Positions 9,446 to 17,823 of a stretch of DNA of 64,000 nt are shown in pieces. The DNA is taken from the NCBI RefSeq assembly GCF_001005305.1, contig NZ_LBMH01000001.1, forward strand, positions 62,001 through 126,000. Reading direction: 5' to 3'. Position numbers and translations under genes: made by a program. How positions within the stretch are numbered: position 1 is the first letter of the stretch; each line of letters begins with the position of its first letter. The stretch is from Kordia zhangzhouensis. Lineage in GTDB: Bacteria > Bacteroidota > Bacteroidia > Flavobacteriales > Flavobacteriaceae. The notes under the pieces were generated by a model. That model had not been told where the DNA came from, ran no database searches, and saw only the letters and a program-made list of their open reading frames with translations.

Positions 9446-9731
9446 AGAAGTAATTACAGGTATTGTAGTTGGATTGTGTACTACCATCATAGGTACTTTT
9501 TTGTATTTATTGTATGTTTCTTTTCAACGAAATGCAAGTTTAGGAGCTGTTTGGGACTTTGCCGTAAGCTCAAGCGAAATAAGCTCTGTTGTAGTATATG
9601 GAGCAGCATTAAATTTTGTTGCCTTTTTTGGTTTTTTAAATTTTAACAAAGAAAAACGTGCTAAAGGTGTCTTGATTATTACAATCATTACTGCTGTTTT
9701 GGTATTAGCACATAAATTATTGAACGTATAA
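9435..9731 (+). CDS. Small two-to-three-helix membrane protein, unknown function
   Basis: A 98-residue protein with hydrophobic segments at about residues 7-28, 48-68 and 77-94 and a basic connecting loop (NFNKEKRAKG). It is sandwiched between surE (11-base overlap) and lpxB (2-base gap), so it is almost certainly translated in that operon. I do not recognise a named family. Its position beside lpxB suggests an envelope role, which is inference only. Confidence 0.8.
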   Translation: MKNKEVITGIVVGLCTTIIGTFLYLLYVSFQRNASLGAVWDFAVSSSEISSVVVYGAALNFVAFFGFLNFNKEKRAKGVLIITIITAVLVLAHKLLNV

Positions 9732-9733
9732 TT

Positions 9734-10852
9734 ATGAAGTACTACATCATTGCTGGAGAAGCTTCTGGTGATTTGCATGGTTCCAATTTAATGAAAGCTA
9801 TAGCAAATCTTGACCCTGATGCCGATTTTAGGTTTTGGGGCGGAGATTTGATGCAAGCGGTTGGTGGTACTTTGGTCAAGCATTACAAAGACCTTGCTTT
9901 TATGGGATTCATTAAAGTATTGATGAATCTTCGAACTATTTTGCGAAATATTTCACTTTGTAAGGAAGATATCGCAAACTACCAACCTGATGTACTGATT
10001 TTTATTGATTATCCAGGTTTTAATTTGCGCATAGCCAAATGGGCTAAACAACAAGAAATTCCAACTCATTATTATATTTCTCCACAAATTTGGGCGTGGA
10101 AAGAAGGCAGAATAAAAGCCATTAAACGCGATGTAGATGAAATGTATGTCATTTTACCTTTTGAAAAAGAGTTTTATGAAAAAAAACATGCGTATCCTGT
10201 GCATTTTGTGGGACATCCATTGCTTGATGCCATCGCAGACAGAGAACCTACCGACGGAGATAAGTTCAGGAAGGAGTTTGGAATGGATCAACGTCCAATT
10301 ATAGCACTACTTCCAGGAAGTAGAAAACAAGAAATTACGAAAATGCTTTCTGTTATGCTTTCTGTTGTAGAAGCTTTTCCTAATTATCAATTTGTAATTG
10401 CTGGAGCTCCAAGTCAAGAACGCTCTTTTTATGAATCGTTTACCCAAAAAGCAGCAGTTCATTTTGTAAGCAATCGTACATACGACCTCTTATCTGTAGC
10501 TACTGCGGCGTTAGTTACCTCTGGAACTGCTACATTAGAAACAGCCGTTTTTAAAGTTCCTGAAGTAGTTTGTTACAAAGGCAGTTGGATAGAATACGAA
10601 ATTGGCAAACGTTTGGTAAAACACATTGAGTATATTTCTCTGGTGAATTTGATTATGGAAAAAGAAGTTGTGACTGAATTGATTCAACACGATTTTAATA
10701 CCAAACGACTTCAAAAAGAACTCCATAAGATTTTAGAAGATACTCATCGAACTCAACTTTTTGCAAATTACTTTGATTTAGAGCAAAAATTAGGAGGCAA
10801 AGGAGCAAGTGCTAACGTTGCTAACTTGATTGTGAATTCACTCAAAAAATAA
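9734..10852 (+). CDS. lpxB: Lipid-A-disaccharide synthase
   Basis: A 372-residue glycosyltransferase (GT19) joining UDP-diacylglucosamine and lipid X to form the lipid A disaccharide at the inner membrane. Signatures: YYIIAGEASGDLHGSNLM at the N-terminus, DVLIFIDYPGFNLRIA, YYISPQIWAWKEGRIKAIKR, GHPLLDA and LLPGSRKQEI. The C-terminal VTSGTATLETAVFKVPEVV region fits the donor site. Full length for the family. It is the last gene of the surE-lpxB operon. Confidence 0.96.
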   Translation: MKYYIIAGEASGDLHGSNLMKAIANLDPDADFRFWGGDLMQAVGGTLVKHYKDLAFMGFIKVLMNLRTILRNISLCKEDIANYQPDVLIFIDYPGFNLRIAKWAKQQEIPTHYYISPQIWAWKEGRIKAIKRDVDEMYVILPFEKEFYEKKHAYPVHFVGHPLLDAIADREPTDGDKFRKEFGMDQRPIIALLPGSRKQEITKMLSVMLSVVEAFPNYQFVIAGAPSQERSFYESFTQKAAVHFVSNRTYDLLSVATAALVTSGTATLETAVFKVPEVVCYKGSWIEYEIGKRLVKHIEYISLVNLIMEKEVVTELIQHDFNTKRLQKELHKILEDTHRTQLFANYFDLEQKLGGKGASANVANLIVNSLKK

Positions 10853-11181
10853 ACTTCAAACACAATTATTTAATTCACAAGTATTTACAAAGGAACTAAC
10901 ACCCATTTTTAAATACACAAATTACTTCTGTTATAAGTTTTCATGTTGTTTTTGAGATTTGTAATATCAGATTATTAATCTATCAACCCTTTAAAATCAT
11001 GGGAGAATTTGACGGCAATTGGCGAACAGTAGTTTCAGGAAAAAATGAGTGTTTGTGGTTGTTCGTTTACATTTTAAGAATCTGTTGTAACGTAAAAAAG
11101 CTATCTAAGATTGTATGATTTTGGATTGCTTTTATATTAAGAGAGTTTATATTTTGTTACTTTAGCGGAAAAGCATTGTAT
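10853..11181 (+). other. Intergenic region upstream of the NlpC/P60 gene
   Basis: A 329-base AT-rich gap. A 39-codon ORF (10999-11118, starting MGEFDGNWRTVVSGK, with three Cys in its second half) follows a long A/T tract, but nothing else supports translation. A TACTTTAG box at about 11158-11165 probably belongs to the promoter of the downstream gene. No terminator of note was seen after lpxB. Confidence 0.4.
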
Positions 11182-11700
11182 ATGATTCGTAAATTTTTAC
11201 TGTTGCTCCTTTCTTTTTTTATATTCTCTTGTGGAAGTAGTAAAAAAGTTTCTTCATCTTCCAAAAGGACAAAAACCAAAACTGTTCGTGTTCATTCTTC
11301 TTCTACAAAACCATTCAACAAAGCCAATGCAATTGTAGAAACCGCTTTGGCATACCAAGGTACTCGATATAAGTTTGGCGGGACTAACAGAAAAGGAATG
11401 GACTGCTCAGGACTTACTTATACTGCTTTTAGAGCACATCATATTGAACTCCCAAGAGTTTCCTATCAACAAGCTACTAAAGGAAAACGTATTAAGTTGA
11501 GTGCTGTACAGAAAGGAGATTTATTGTTTTTTCAAACGAACAAAAATAGAAAACGTATTAATCACGTGGGCTTAGTTATTGAAAATAGCCAAGGTTCTAT
11601 TAAGTTCATTCACGCCACAACTTCTAAAGGCGTATTGATTTCCTCACTGAGCGAGCGCTATTGGAAAAATGCTTTTACGGAAGCTAGACGCATTTTATAA
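11182..11700 (+). CDS. NlpC/P60 family lipoprotein (C40 peptidase)
   Basis: 172 residues from ATG 11182. The N-terminus MIRKFLLLLLSFFIFSCGSS is a lipoprotein signal with lipobox FSCG, followed by a Ser/Lys-rich linker. The C40 domain covers ~50-172, with the catalytic Cys in GMDCSGLTY near residue 75, His in INHVGLVI near 128 and the third residue in FIHATTSKG near 144. It cleaves peptidoglycan cross-peptides (gamma-D-Glu to diamino acid) from the outer-membrane face. Single gene with its own promoter-like box. Confidence 0.92.
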   Translation: MIRKFLLLLLSFFIFSCGSSKKVSSSSKRTKTKTVRVHSSSTKPFNKANAIVETALAYQGTRYKFGGTNRKGMDCSGLTYTAFRAHHIELPRVSYQQATKGKRIKLSAVQKGDLLFFQTNKNRKRINHVGLVIENSQGSIKFIHATTSKGVLISSLSERYWKNAFTEARRIL

Positions 11701-11826
11701 TTAGTCTATCCCTCTATTTTTAAAAATTTTGAACGCTTACGAACAAATTTTGTTGTTCGTACATTTATCAAGGACTTGCTGAATTAGATTCGCTATTTTA
11801 TGCTGATTTTAATTTAGTTACAGTTT

Positions 11827-13863
11827 ATGAAATGGCTTCATTTTACAATTACCAAACTAACTATTTCACTAATTTTTGGGATTTTACTTGGGTATTATTT
11901 TTCTATTTCTATAAAGTTTAGTCTGTTTGTTTTTGGCACACTATCGCTATTAATGACTATATGTTTTTGGATTGCTCGCAAACAATTCATACAAACTATT
12001 TATTTTGGAATGTTTGCATTACTTACCATGACAAGTTTAGGTATTGTTATTGAAAATTTCCACAATGAAAGGCTCCATCACTCACATTTCAGTCATCTCA
12101 ATACCATCAAAAATATACAAGTGCAAGTTCGTGAAGTACTGAAACCCAACAATTACTATAATCGCTATTATGCTAAGGTTATCAAAGGGAATGATGTTAC
12201 TGTTTCTGGCAAGTTATTGTTGTTGGTTCAAAAAGATTCATTAGCAACACCTCTAGCTGTAGATGATGTAGTATACACAAATCATAATCCTGAAATAATA
12301 CGTAAAGCGTTAAATCCTAGTTCTTTTGACTATAAGATGTATTTAAACGATCGTTATATTTATCATCAATTACAATTGCAATCTTCTGATTATATAGTTT
12401 CCAAAACACCTGTTTCATCTGCTTATGGTTTCGCTTATCGTTTACGAACTTATATTCACAATCAACTGATTCATTATGGTTTTAGCGCAGATGAGCTTGC
12501 TGTTCTTGAAGCTCTTATTCTTGGACAACGACAAGACATTTCTAAAGAATTACAAACCAATTATGTAAATGCAGGAGCTATTCACATTTTAGCAATTTCA
12601 GGCTTACATATTGGAATTTTAGTAATGATACTACAGTTTATTTTAACTCCATTACAACGATTAAAACATGGAAAAAATTTCAAACTTTTTCTTATACTTC
12701 TCATTTTATGGGGTTTTGCTTTTATTTCGGGCGCATCAGCTTCTGTTGTTAGAGCTGTTACAATGTTTACTGCGCTAGTTATTGCCACTCATTTCAAACG
12801 CCAAACAGATACTTTACAAGTACTTATAGTGTCAATGTTTTTCTTACTACTTTTTAAGCCACATTTTTTATTTGATATCGGATTTCAATTAAGCTATACT
12901 GCTGTGTTTGCAATTGTATGCTTACAACCTCTTTGGAAAAAATTATGGAACCCTAAATCGCTAATACCAATATCTTTTTGGAATTTGCTTACGGTAAGTT
13001 TATCAGCACAATTGGGCGTTTTGCCTTTGAGCCTGTATTATTTTCATCAATTCCCTGGATTGTTTTTTGTGACTAATTTGACCATCATTCCTATACTTGG
13101 CTTCGTTTTAATTTTTGGAATTATAATTATTTTGCTTGCTTCCGCAGAGATGTTGCCTATTTTTTTAGCAGACTCATATGTATGGATTATTCAGCAGATG
13201 AATTCGTTCGTTTCATGGGTAGCTTCACACGATCAATTTGTTTTGCAAGATATTCCAATGCATTTATGCCAGCTTTTTGGCTCATACATTGTACTGATTG
13301 CCATTACTTATTATTTGCATTTCCCCAAAAAAAGACATATAAAAGTCGTGCTGTATAGCGTACTGATTTGTCAAGGATTATGGTTTTACAATCGCTTTCA
13401 ATTATATGCTACTAAAGATTCTTTTTCTATATTTCATCAAAATAAAGCCTCTATCATGGCAATACAAAAAGGAACTTCATTAGCAGTATATCATTCCTTA
13501 GATAGTTTGGCTTTCGCCAGAAATTACACAATGCAACGCTTACAAAATCAAGAAATTGTATCACATTTAACAATCAGTTCATTGCAAAATGTATATAAAA
13601 TAAACGGTTCGCATGTATTACGAGTTGATAGTTTGGGTATTTATAAAATACCAAACTTAAATCCTAGTTATGTTATACTGACCAATTCTCCCAAAATAAA
13701 TTTAAACCGTCTTATTAAAGATTTGAAACCTAAACAGATTATTGCAGATGGAAGCAATTATAAAAGTTATATCAATCGTTGGCAAGCGACTACTCAAAAA
13801 CAAAAAATCCCTTTTCACTATACAGGAGAAAAAGGATTCTTTTCTATTTCTTTGAAAAAGTAA
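11827..13863 (+). CDS. comEC: ComEC/Rec2 family DNA uptake channel
   Basis: A 678-residue polytopic membrane protein with an N-terminal DUF4131-like region (TM helices plus the OB-like segment with KLLLLVQKD) and the competence core containing AIHILAISGLHIGILVM, FISGASASVVRAVTMFTAL and FDIGFQLSYTAVFAIV. This is the translocation pore for single-stranded DNA in transformation. The C-terminal ~170 residues are periplasmic but do not show the HxHxDH metallo-beta-lactamase nuclease motif of long ComEC proteins, as is common in Bacteroidota. It converges with the next gene with a 2-base gap. Confidence 0.92.
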   Translation: MKWLHFTITKLTISLIFGILLGYYFSISIKFSLFVFGTLSLLMTICFWIARKQFIQTIYFGMFALLTMTSLGIVIENFHNERLHHSHFSHLNTIKNIQVQVREVLKPNNYYNRYYAKVIKGNDVTVSGKLLLLVQKDSLATPLAVDDVVYTNHNPEIIRKALNPSSFDYKMYLNDRYIYHQLQLQSSDYIVSKTPVSSAYGFAYRLRTYIHNQLIHYGFSADELAVLEALILGQRQDISKELQTNYVNAGAIHILAISGLHIGILVMILQFILTPLQRLKHGKNFKLFLILLILWGFAFISGASASVVRAVTMFTALVIATHFKRQTDTLQVLIVSMFFLLLFKPHFLFDIGFQLSYTAVFAIVCLQPLWKKLWNPKSLIPISFWNLLTVSLSAQLGVLPLSLYYFHQFPGLFFVTNLTIIPILGFVLIFGIIIILLASAEMLPIFLADSYVWIIQQMNSFVSWVASHDQFVLQDIPMHLCQLFGSYIVLIAITYYLHFPKKRHIKVVLYSVLICQGLWFYNRFQLYATKDSFSIFHQNKASIMAIQKGTSLAVYHSLDSLAFARNYTMQRLQNQEIVSHLTISSLQNVYKINGSHVLRVDSLGIYKIPNLNPSYVILTNSPKINLNRLIKDLKPKQIIADGSNYKSYINRWQATTQKQKIPFHYTGEKGFFSISLKK

Positions 13864-13865
13864 AC

Positions 13866-14417
13866 TTAGCTTTTAAACTCATTTACAAATTCTTTTTGAT
13901 ATTTCTCCCAATCTTCTTTTGTGTTAATTTCTTTATAGGTATCATTTTTGAAAAGTTTCAAATAGATTTCTAGCTGTTTTGGTAACAAATATCCCGAAAT
14001 CGGAGCAATTACATTGAAATCACTATCAAAGAAAACCATAGTTGGATATGCACGAACTCTTAAAAATTGAGCAAACAAGTGTTGTGCATTTCTTTTTCCT
14101 TTTCTATTCGGATCATAGTTAGGATTCGTATACGTTTGGCCTTTGTAAGTGACATCAATATCACTTTCTGCATTAAACTTCACAGCATAATAATTCTCAT
14201 TAATATATTTTGCTACATCAGGATTTCCGAATGTATTTTTATCAAGTGCTTTACATGGACCACACCAAGTGGTATACACATCCATAATCACTTTTCGCGG
14301 TTCTTTCTTTATAAGTTCTTGAGCCTTTTCTACACTAATCCAATTAATCTTTTCTTGTGCATGCACACTAATAAGACCTGTTAAAAATAGACTCACCAAT
14401 ACTATTACGTTTTTCAT
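13866..14417 (-). CDS. Secreted thioredoxin-like protein (WCGPC)
   Basis: 183 residues from ATG 14417, chosen because MKNVIVLVSLFLTGLISVHAQ is a clean Sec signal; an upstream ATG at 14447 would add ten residues. The thioredoxin fold has YTTWCGPCKALDKNTFGNPDV with CxxC near residue 45 and the cis-Pro in VRAYPTMVFFD. Likely a periplasmic thiol reductase or oxidase of the DUF255/thioredoxin_7 type. It lies alone, bounded by ComEC on one side and a terminator on the other. Confidence 0.88.
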   Translation of the reverse strand: MKNVIVLVSLFLTGLISVHAQEKINWISVEKAQELIKKEPRKVIMDVYTTWCGPCKALDKNTFGNPDVAKYINENYYAVKFNAESDIDVTYKGQTYTNPNYDPNRKGKRNAQHLFAQFLRVRAYPTMVFFDSDFNVIAPISGYLLPKQLEIYLKLFKNDTYKEINTKEDWEKYQKEFVNEFKS

Positions 14418-14498
14418 ATTATTCATTTTATACATACTTTGTCGCAAACATTATGCCTAGTTTACGAATCTATATTGTTATAAATGTACAGCATTAAA

Positions 14499-14524
14499 AA
14501 AGCGTTTCCAAATAGAAACGCTTT
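14499..14524. terminator. Hairpin terminator between the POT transporter operon and the thioredoxin-like gene
   Basis: Ten-bp stem AAAGCGTTTC / GAAACGCTTT with a 6-base loop. It lies 24 bases past the end of the minus-strand transporter gene, so it most likely terminates that operon. Confidence 0.7.
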
Positions 14525-14547
14525 GTATATACCTTTGATAGGTAAAT

Positions 14548-16332
14548 TTATTTTACGCCATGCATGAGTTTCTTTAAGACACTGTTTAAAATCATTGAAA
14601 TCAAACCGATTGCTATCGGGAACAATGTAAATATTAAGAAAAATGTACTCAAAGAATATTGCTCAGTAATTTTATCAATCATTCCTCCCAACGTTCCTGC
14701 AGCTTTCTGTCCTATTGCAATAGCTAAATACCAAATACCAAACATAAAACCTATCATTCGTCCTGGAACTAATTTACTCAAATAAGACAGTCCCACAGGC
14801 GAAATACACAATTCTCCCATGGTATGAAAAAGGTATGCTAGTATTAAAAATATCATACTCACAGACGCAGATTTTGCTCCCTGCGGAATACCTAAAGTTC
14901 CAAATACTAGAATTCCGAATCCAGCACCAAGTAATACGAGACCTATACCGTATTTCATTGCTGCACTAGGATTATAGTCACTCTCCCACCATTTTGAAAA
15001 TAATGGAGCAAGTGTAATAATAAAGAATGAATTCAATATTCCAAACCAAGTAGCTCCTACTTCTGTAGTTTCCTTGCTAAACTCATTATTGATTTTATAA
15101 AAAACTATATACCATAAAAAGGCAAACGAGATCGCTAATATAATATTGGAATATGGAATTTTTGAATACGTTTTTTTAAACAGTAAATATAAAACCCATG
15201 TAATGATAGCTAATGGAACTACTGTTAAAACCAAATCTACAATTTTAAATATTAAGGCTGAATTCCCCGTCAATGCTCGTTGAGTATAATCTCTAGCAAA
15301 TAATGTCATAGATCCTAGAGCTTGCTCAAATGCAGCAAAGAAAACCACCGTAAACAATCCGAAAACAGCAACTGCTATAAGTTTATCTCGGACTATTTTA
15401 GAATAACGAGCCGTTCTAGATATAATTAAATATAGAAAAATTGCTAACCCAATCAACACAGTCGCATAGGATCCATTTAACCCTAATAATTCATAATTTA
15501 ATATGTTTATATTTCCAATTTTTGACATTGGATCATTAAATAAATAAAGTAAACCACACAAAGCTGCTATTGCCATTAATACCTTATCTAAGGTTGTAAA
15601 TGGATTCAATTTTTCCACAACTTCTTTTTGTATTTCTACTGGGCTTTCTTCATTAATATTCTGAGGCAGTTCAACCTCATATGTTTCAGAAGGTTTTGCT
15701 CCTATAGAACCAAATAAGTCTTTAGCCAACCAAAACTGAATTAAACCTAACAGCATAAAGATTCCTGCTAATCCAAAACCATAGCTCCATCCAAGATTTT
15801 CTGCTAAGTACCCACAAAGCATCATTCCAAAAAACGCACCTGCATTAACACCCATATAATAAATCGTATAGGCACCATCTTTTTTAGATTCTTTGCCTTT
15901 ATACATCTCAGAAATCATAGAAGTCATATTTGGCTTAAAGAAACCTGTCCCTATGATTAATAACGCTAATCCTAAATACAAAGACCAAGGCGTTTCAAAA
16001 ACCATAGCCGCATGTCCTAACATCATAATAAAACACCCTATAACGACTGCTATACGATACCCAGTAATTTTATCTGCAATCCAACCGCCAAGAATTGGTG
16101 TTAAATACAATAAAGATCCATAAGTTCCTATCAAGGCTAATGCATTTTCTCTTGGCCAATCCCAACCTGGGTGATCTACACCAAATAATGGTGCTGTTAA
16201 AAATATAACCAATAAAATTCGCATTCCGTAAAACGAGAAACGCTCCCACATTTCTGTAAAGAAGATGACAAATAATCCTGCAGGATGCCCAATAACTTTA
16301 TCCTTAAATAAATTTTCTATATCTGTATTCAT
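14548..16332 (-). CDS. POT family proton-dependent oligopeptide transporter (594 aa)
   Basis: MFS-type di/tripeptide:H+ symporter. The N-terminus has the family ExxERFxYYG motif as EMWERFSFYGMR, then GGWIADKITGYR and the FYxxINxG motif as IYYMGVNAGAFFG. The C-terminal half has GELCISPVGLSYLSKLVP, the PTR2 signature. A hydrophilic loop plus extra helices in the middle make it about 120 residues longer than its neighbour. It is 28 bases downstream of a second POT gene in the same direction and belongs to a peptide-uptake operon with the DPP-type peptidase upstream. Confidence 0.93.
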   Translation of the reverse strand: MNTDIENLFKDKVIGHPAGLFVIFFTEMWERFSFYGMRILLVIFLTAPLFGVDHPGWDWPRENALALIGTYGSLLYLTPILGGWIADKITGYRIAVVIGCFIMMLGHAAMVFETPWSLYLGLALLIIGTGFFKPNMTSMISEMYKGKESKKDGAYTIYYMGVNAGAFFGMMLCGYLAENLGWSYGFGLAGIFMLLGLIQFWLAKDLFGSIGAKPSETYEVELPQNINEESPVEIQKEVVEKLNPFTTLDKVLMAIAALCGLLYLFNDPMSKIGNINILNYELLGLNGSYATVLIGLAIFLYLIISRTARYSKIVRDKLIAVAVFGLFTVVFFAAFEQALGSMTLFARDYTQRALTGNSALIFKIVDLVLTVVPLAIITWVLYLLFKKTYSKIPYSNIILAISFAFLWYIVFYKINNEFSKETTEVGATWFGILNSFFIITLAPLFSKWWESDYNPSAAMKYGIGLVLLGAGFGILVFGTLGIPQGAKSASVSMIFLILAYLFHTMGELCISPVGLSYLSKLVPGRMIGFMFGIWYLAIAIGQKAAGTLGGMIDKITEQYSLSTFFLIFTLFPIAIGLISMILNSVLKKLMHGVK

Positions 16333-16360
16333 GATAATATACTATTTTGATTCAAGAATG

Positions 16361-17782
16361 TTAGTTAATCTCAGGATCTCCTAGTTCAAATCCTTCAGTA
16401 AGATCATCTTCAATAGCTCTTTCATTGTCTTCTGCTCCATGTGTCAGTGACTCCAACTTTTTTCTAAAGACCATAACTAACAAGCCAAATACTACACAAA
16501 ATACAGCGATTCCAGTAAAAATAGTGTACTCACCTAAGCTTTCAGAAGCTTCTCCTAATAATCCTGCTAACTTGTTTCCAAAACCTGTCATTGCAAAATA
16601 TACTCCCATCATTAATGAAGCGTATTTTAATGGTGCAAGTTTTGTAATATAAGATAATGCCACAGGTGAAATACATAACTCTCCTATTGTATGGAACAAG
16701 TAAGCCAATACCAACCAATACATTGCTGAACCACCAACATTTCCTACTACAGGTCCATTAGCGTTATATTCTGCTGCTGCTGCTGTCATAAAAAAGAATC
16801 CAGTACCCATAATAATTAAACCAATAATCATTTTAAATAATGAGGTAGATACTTTTCCTTTGAGTTTTCTAACCGCCCAATACCCTGCTACCAATGTTCC
16901 TAAGAATATAATAAACATTGCATTGAGTGATTGAAACCAAGAAGCAGGCACTTCCCATCCAAATAACATTCTATTTGTTTTTTCTGCCGCATAGATATTC
17001 ATTAACCCACCAGCTTGTTCAAAAGCTCCCCAGAAAACAATTACTAACAAGAATGATATGAATAAAACAATGATTCGGTCTTTTTCAATTTTTGTCAAAG
17101 GTTTGCTCATTGCCTCTTTTTCCATTTCGTTTTCAGAAGTTCCCAAGAAGTTTCCAACATGTTTTAGGTGTTTTTGTCCTAATAAATATTGTAATAATCC
17201 TAACGCCATTCCGATTCCGGCTAATCCGAAACCATAATGCCATCCATGAACTTCTCCAACATATCCTACTATCAAACTTGACAAGAAGGCACCAACATTA
17301 ATTCCTATATAGAAAATCGTAAATCCTTTGTCACGACGAATATCACCTTGTTTGTATAATCCGCCGACCATTGTTGAAATGTTAGGCTTCAACATTCCCA
17401 CTCCAGCAATGATTAATCCTAAACCTGTATAAAATGCCCATAACTCTTCTATCGCTAAAATACTGTGACCTGCCACTAGCAATATTCCACCGTAAAGTAC
17501 CGATTTTTTTTGCCCTAAGAACTTATCTGCAATCCATCCTCCTGGAATAGACATTACGTATACTAACATTGTATAAGTACCATAAAGAGATAATGCTTCT
17601 CCATTTGTCCAGCCTAATCCTGCATTGTCACCTTGTGTTTCTGCAACAAGATATAATACCAAGATTGCGCGCATACCATAGTATGAAAAACGCTCCCACA
17701 TTTCTGTGAAGAAAAGTACATACAGTCCTACTGGATGTCCAAATAGCTCTTTTTGATGAGCTTGCTTAACTGAGTTTGTCAT
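16361..17782 (-). CDS. POT family peptide MFS transporter (473 aa)
   Basis: Second di/tripeptide symporter of the operon. Motifs: EMWERFSYYGMRAILV, GGWIADKFLGQKK, IFYIGINVGAFLSSL and GELCISPVALSYITKLAP. The ordinary 12-helix length suggests a shorter central linker than in the 594-residue paralogue. The two share motifs but differ clearly in length and C-terminus, so they are probably functional specialists rather than a recent duplication. The C-terminal ~30 residues are acidic and cytoplasmic. Confidence 0.93.
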   Translation of the reverse strand: MTNSVKQAHQKELFGHPVGLYVLFFTEMWERFSYYGMRAILVLYLVAETQGDNAGLGWTNGEALSLYGTYTMLVYVMSIPGGWIADKFLGQKKSVLYGGILLVAGHSILAIEELWAFYTGLGLIIAGVGMLKPNISTMVGGLYKQGDIRRDKGFTIFYIGINVGAFLSSLIVGYVGEVHGWHYGFGLAGIGMALGLLQYLLGQKHLKHVGNFLGTSENEMEKEAMSKPLTKIEKDRIIVLFISFLLVIVFWGAFEQAGGLMNIYAAEKTNRMLFGWEVPASWFQSLNAMFIIFLGTLVAGYWAVRKLKGKVSTSLFKMIIGLIIMGTGFFFMTAAAAEYNANGPVVGNVGGSAMYWLVLAYLFHTIGELCISPVALSYITKLAPLKYASLMMGVYFAMTGFGNKLAGLLGEASESLGEYTIFTGIAVFCVVFGLLVMVFRKKLESLTHGAEDNERAIEDDLTEGFELGDPEIN

Positions 17783-17823
17783 TATATTAAATAGTTTGGG
17801 TTAGTGAATGTGTAATATGTAGT

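Noticed and set aside
10999-11118. 39-codon ORF as a real peptide gene
   Set aside because: No promoter, terminator or recognised motif; kept only as a note in the intergenic entry.
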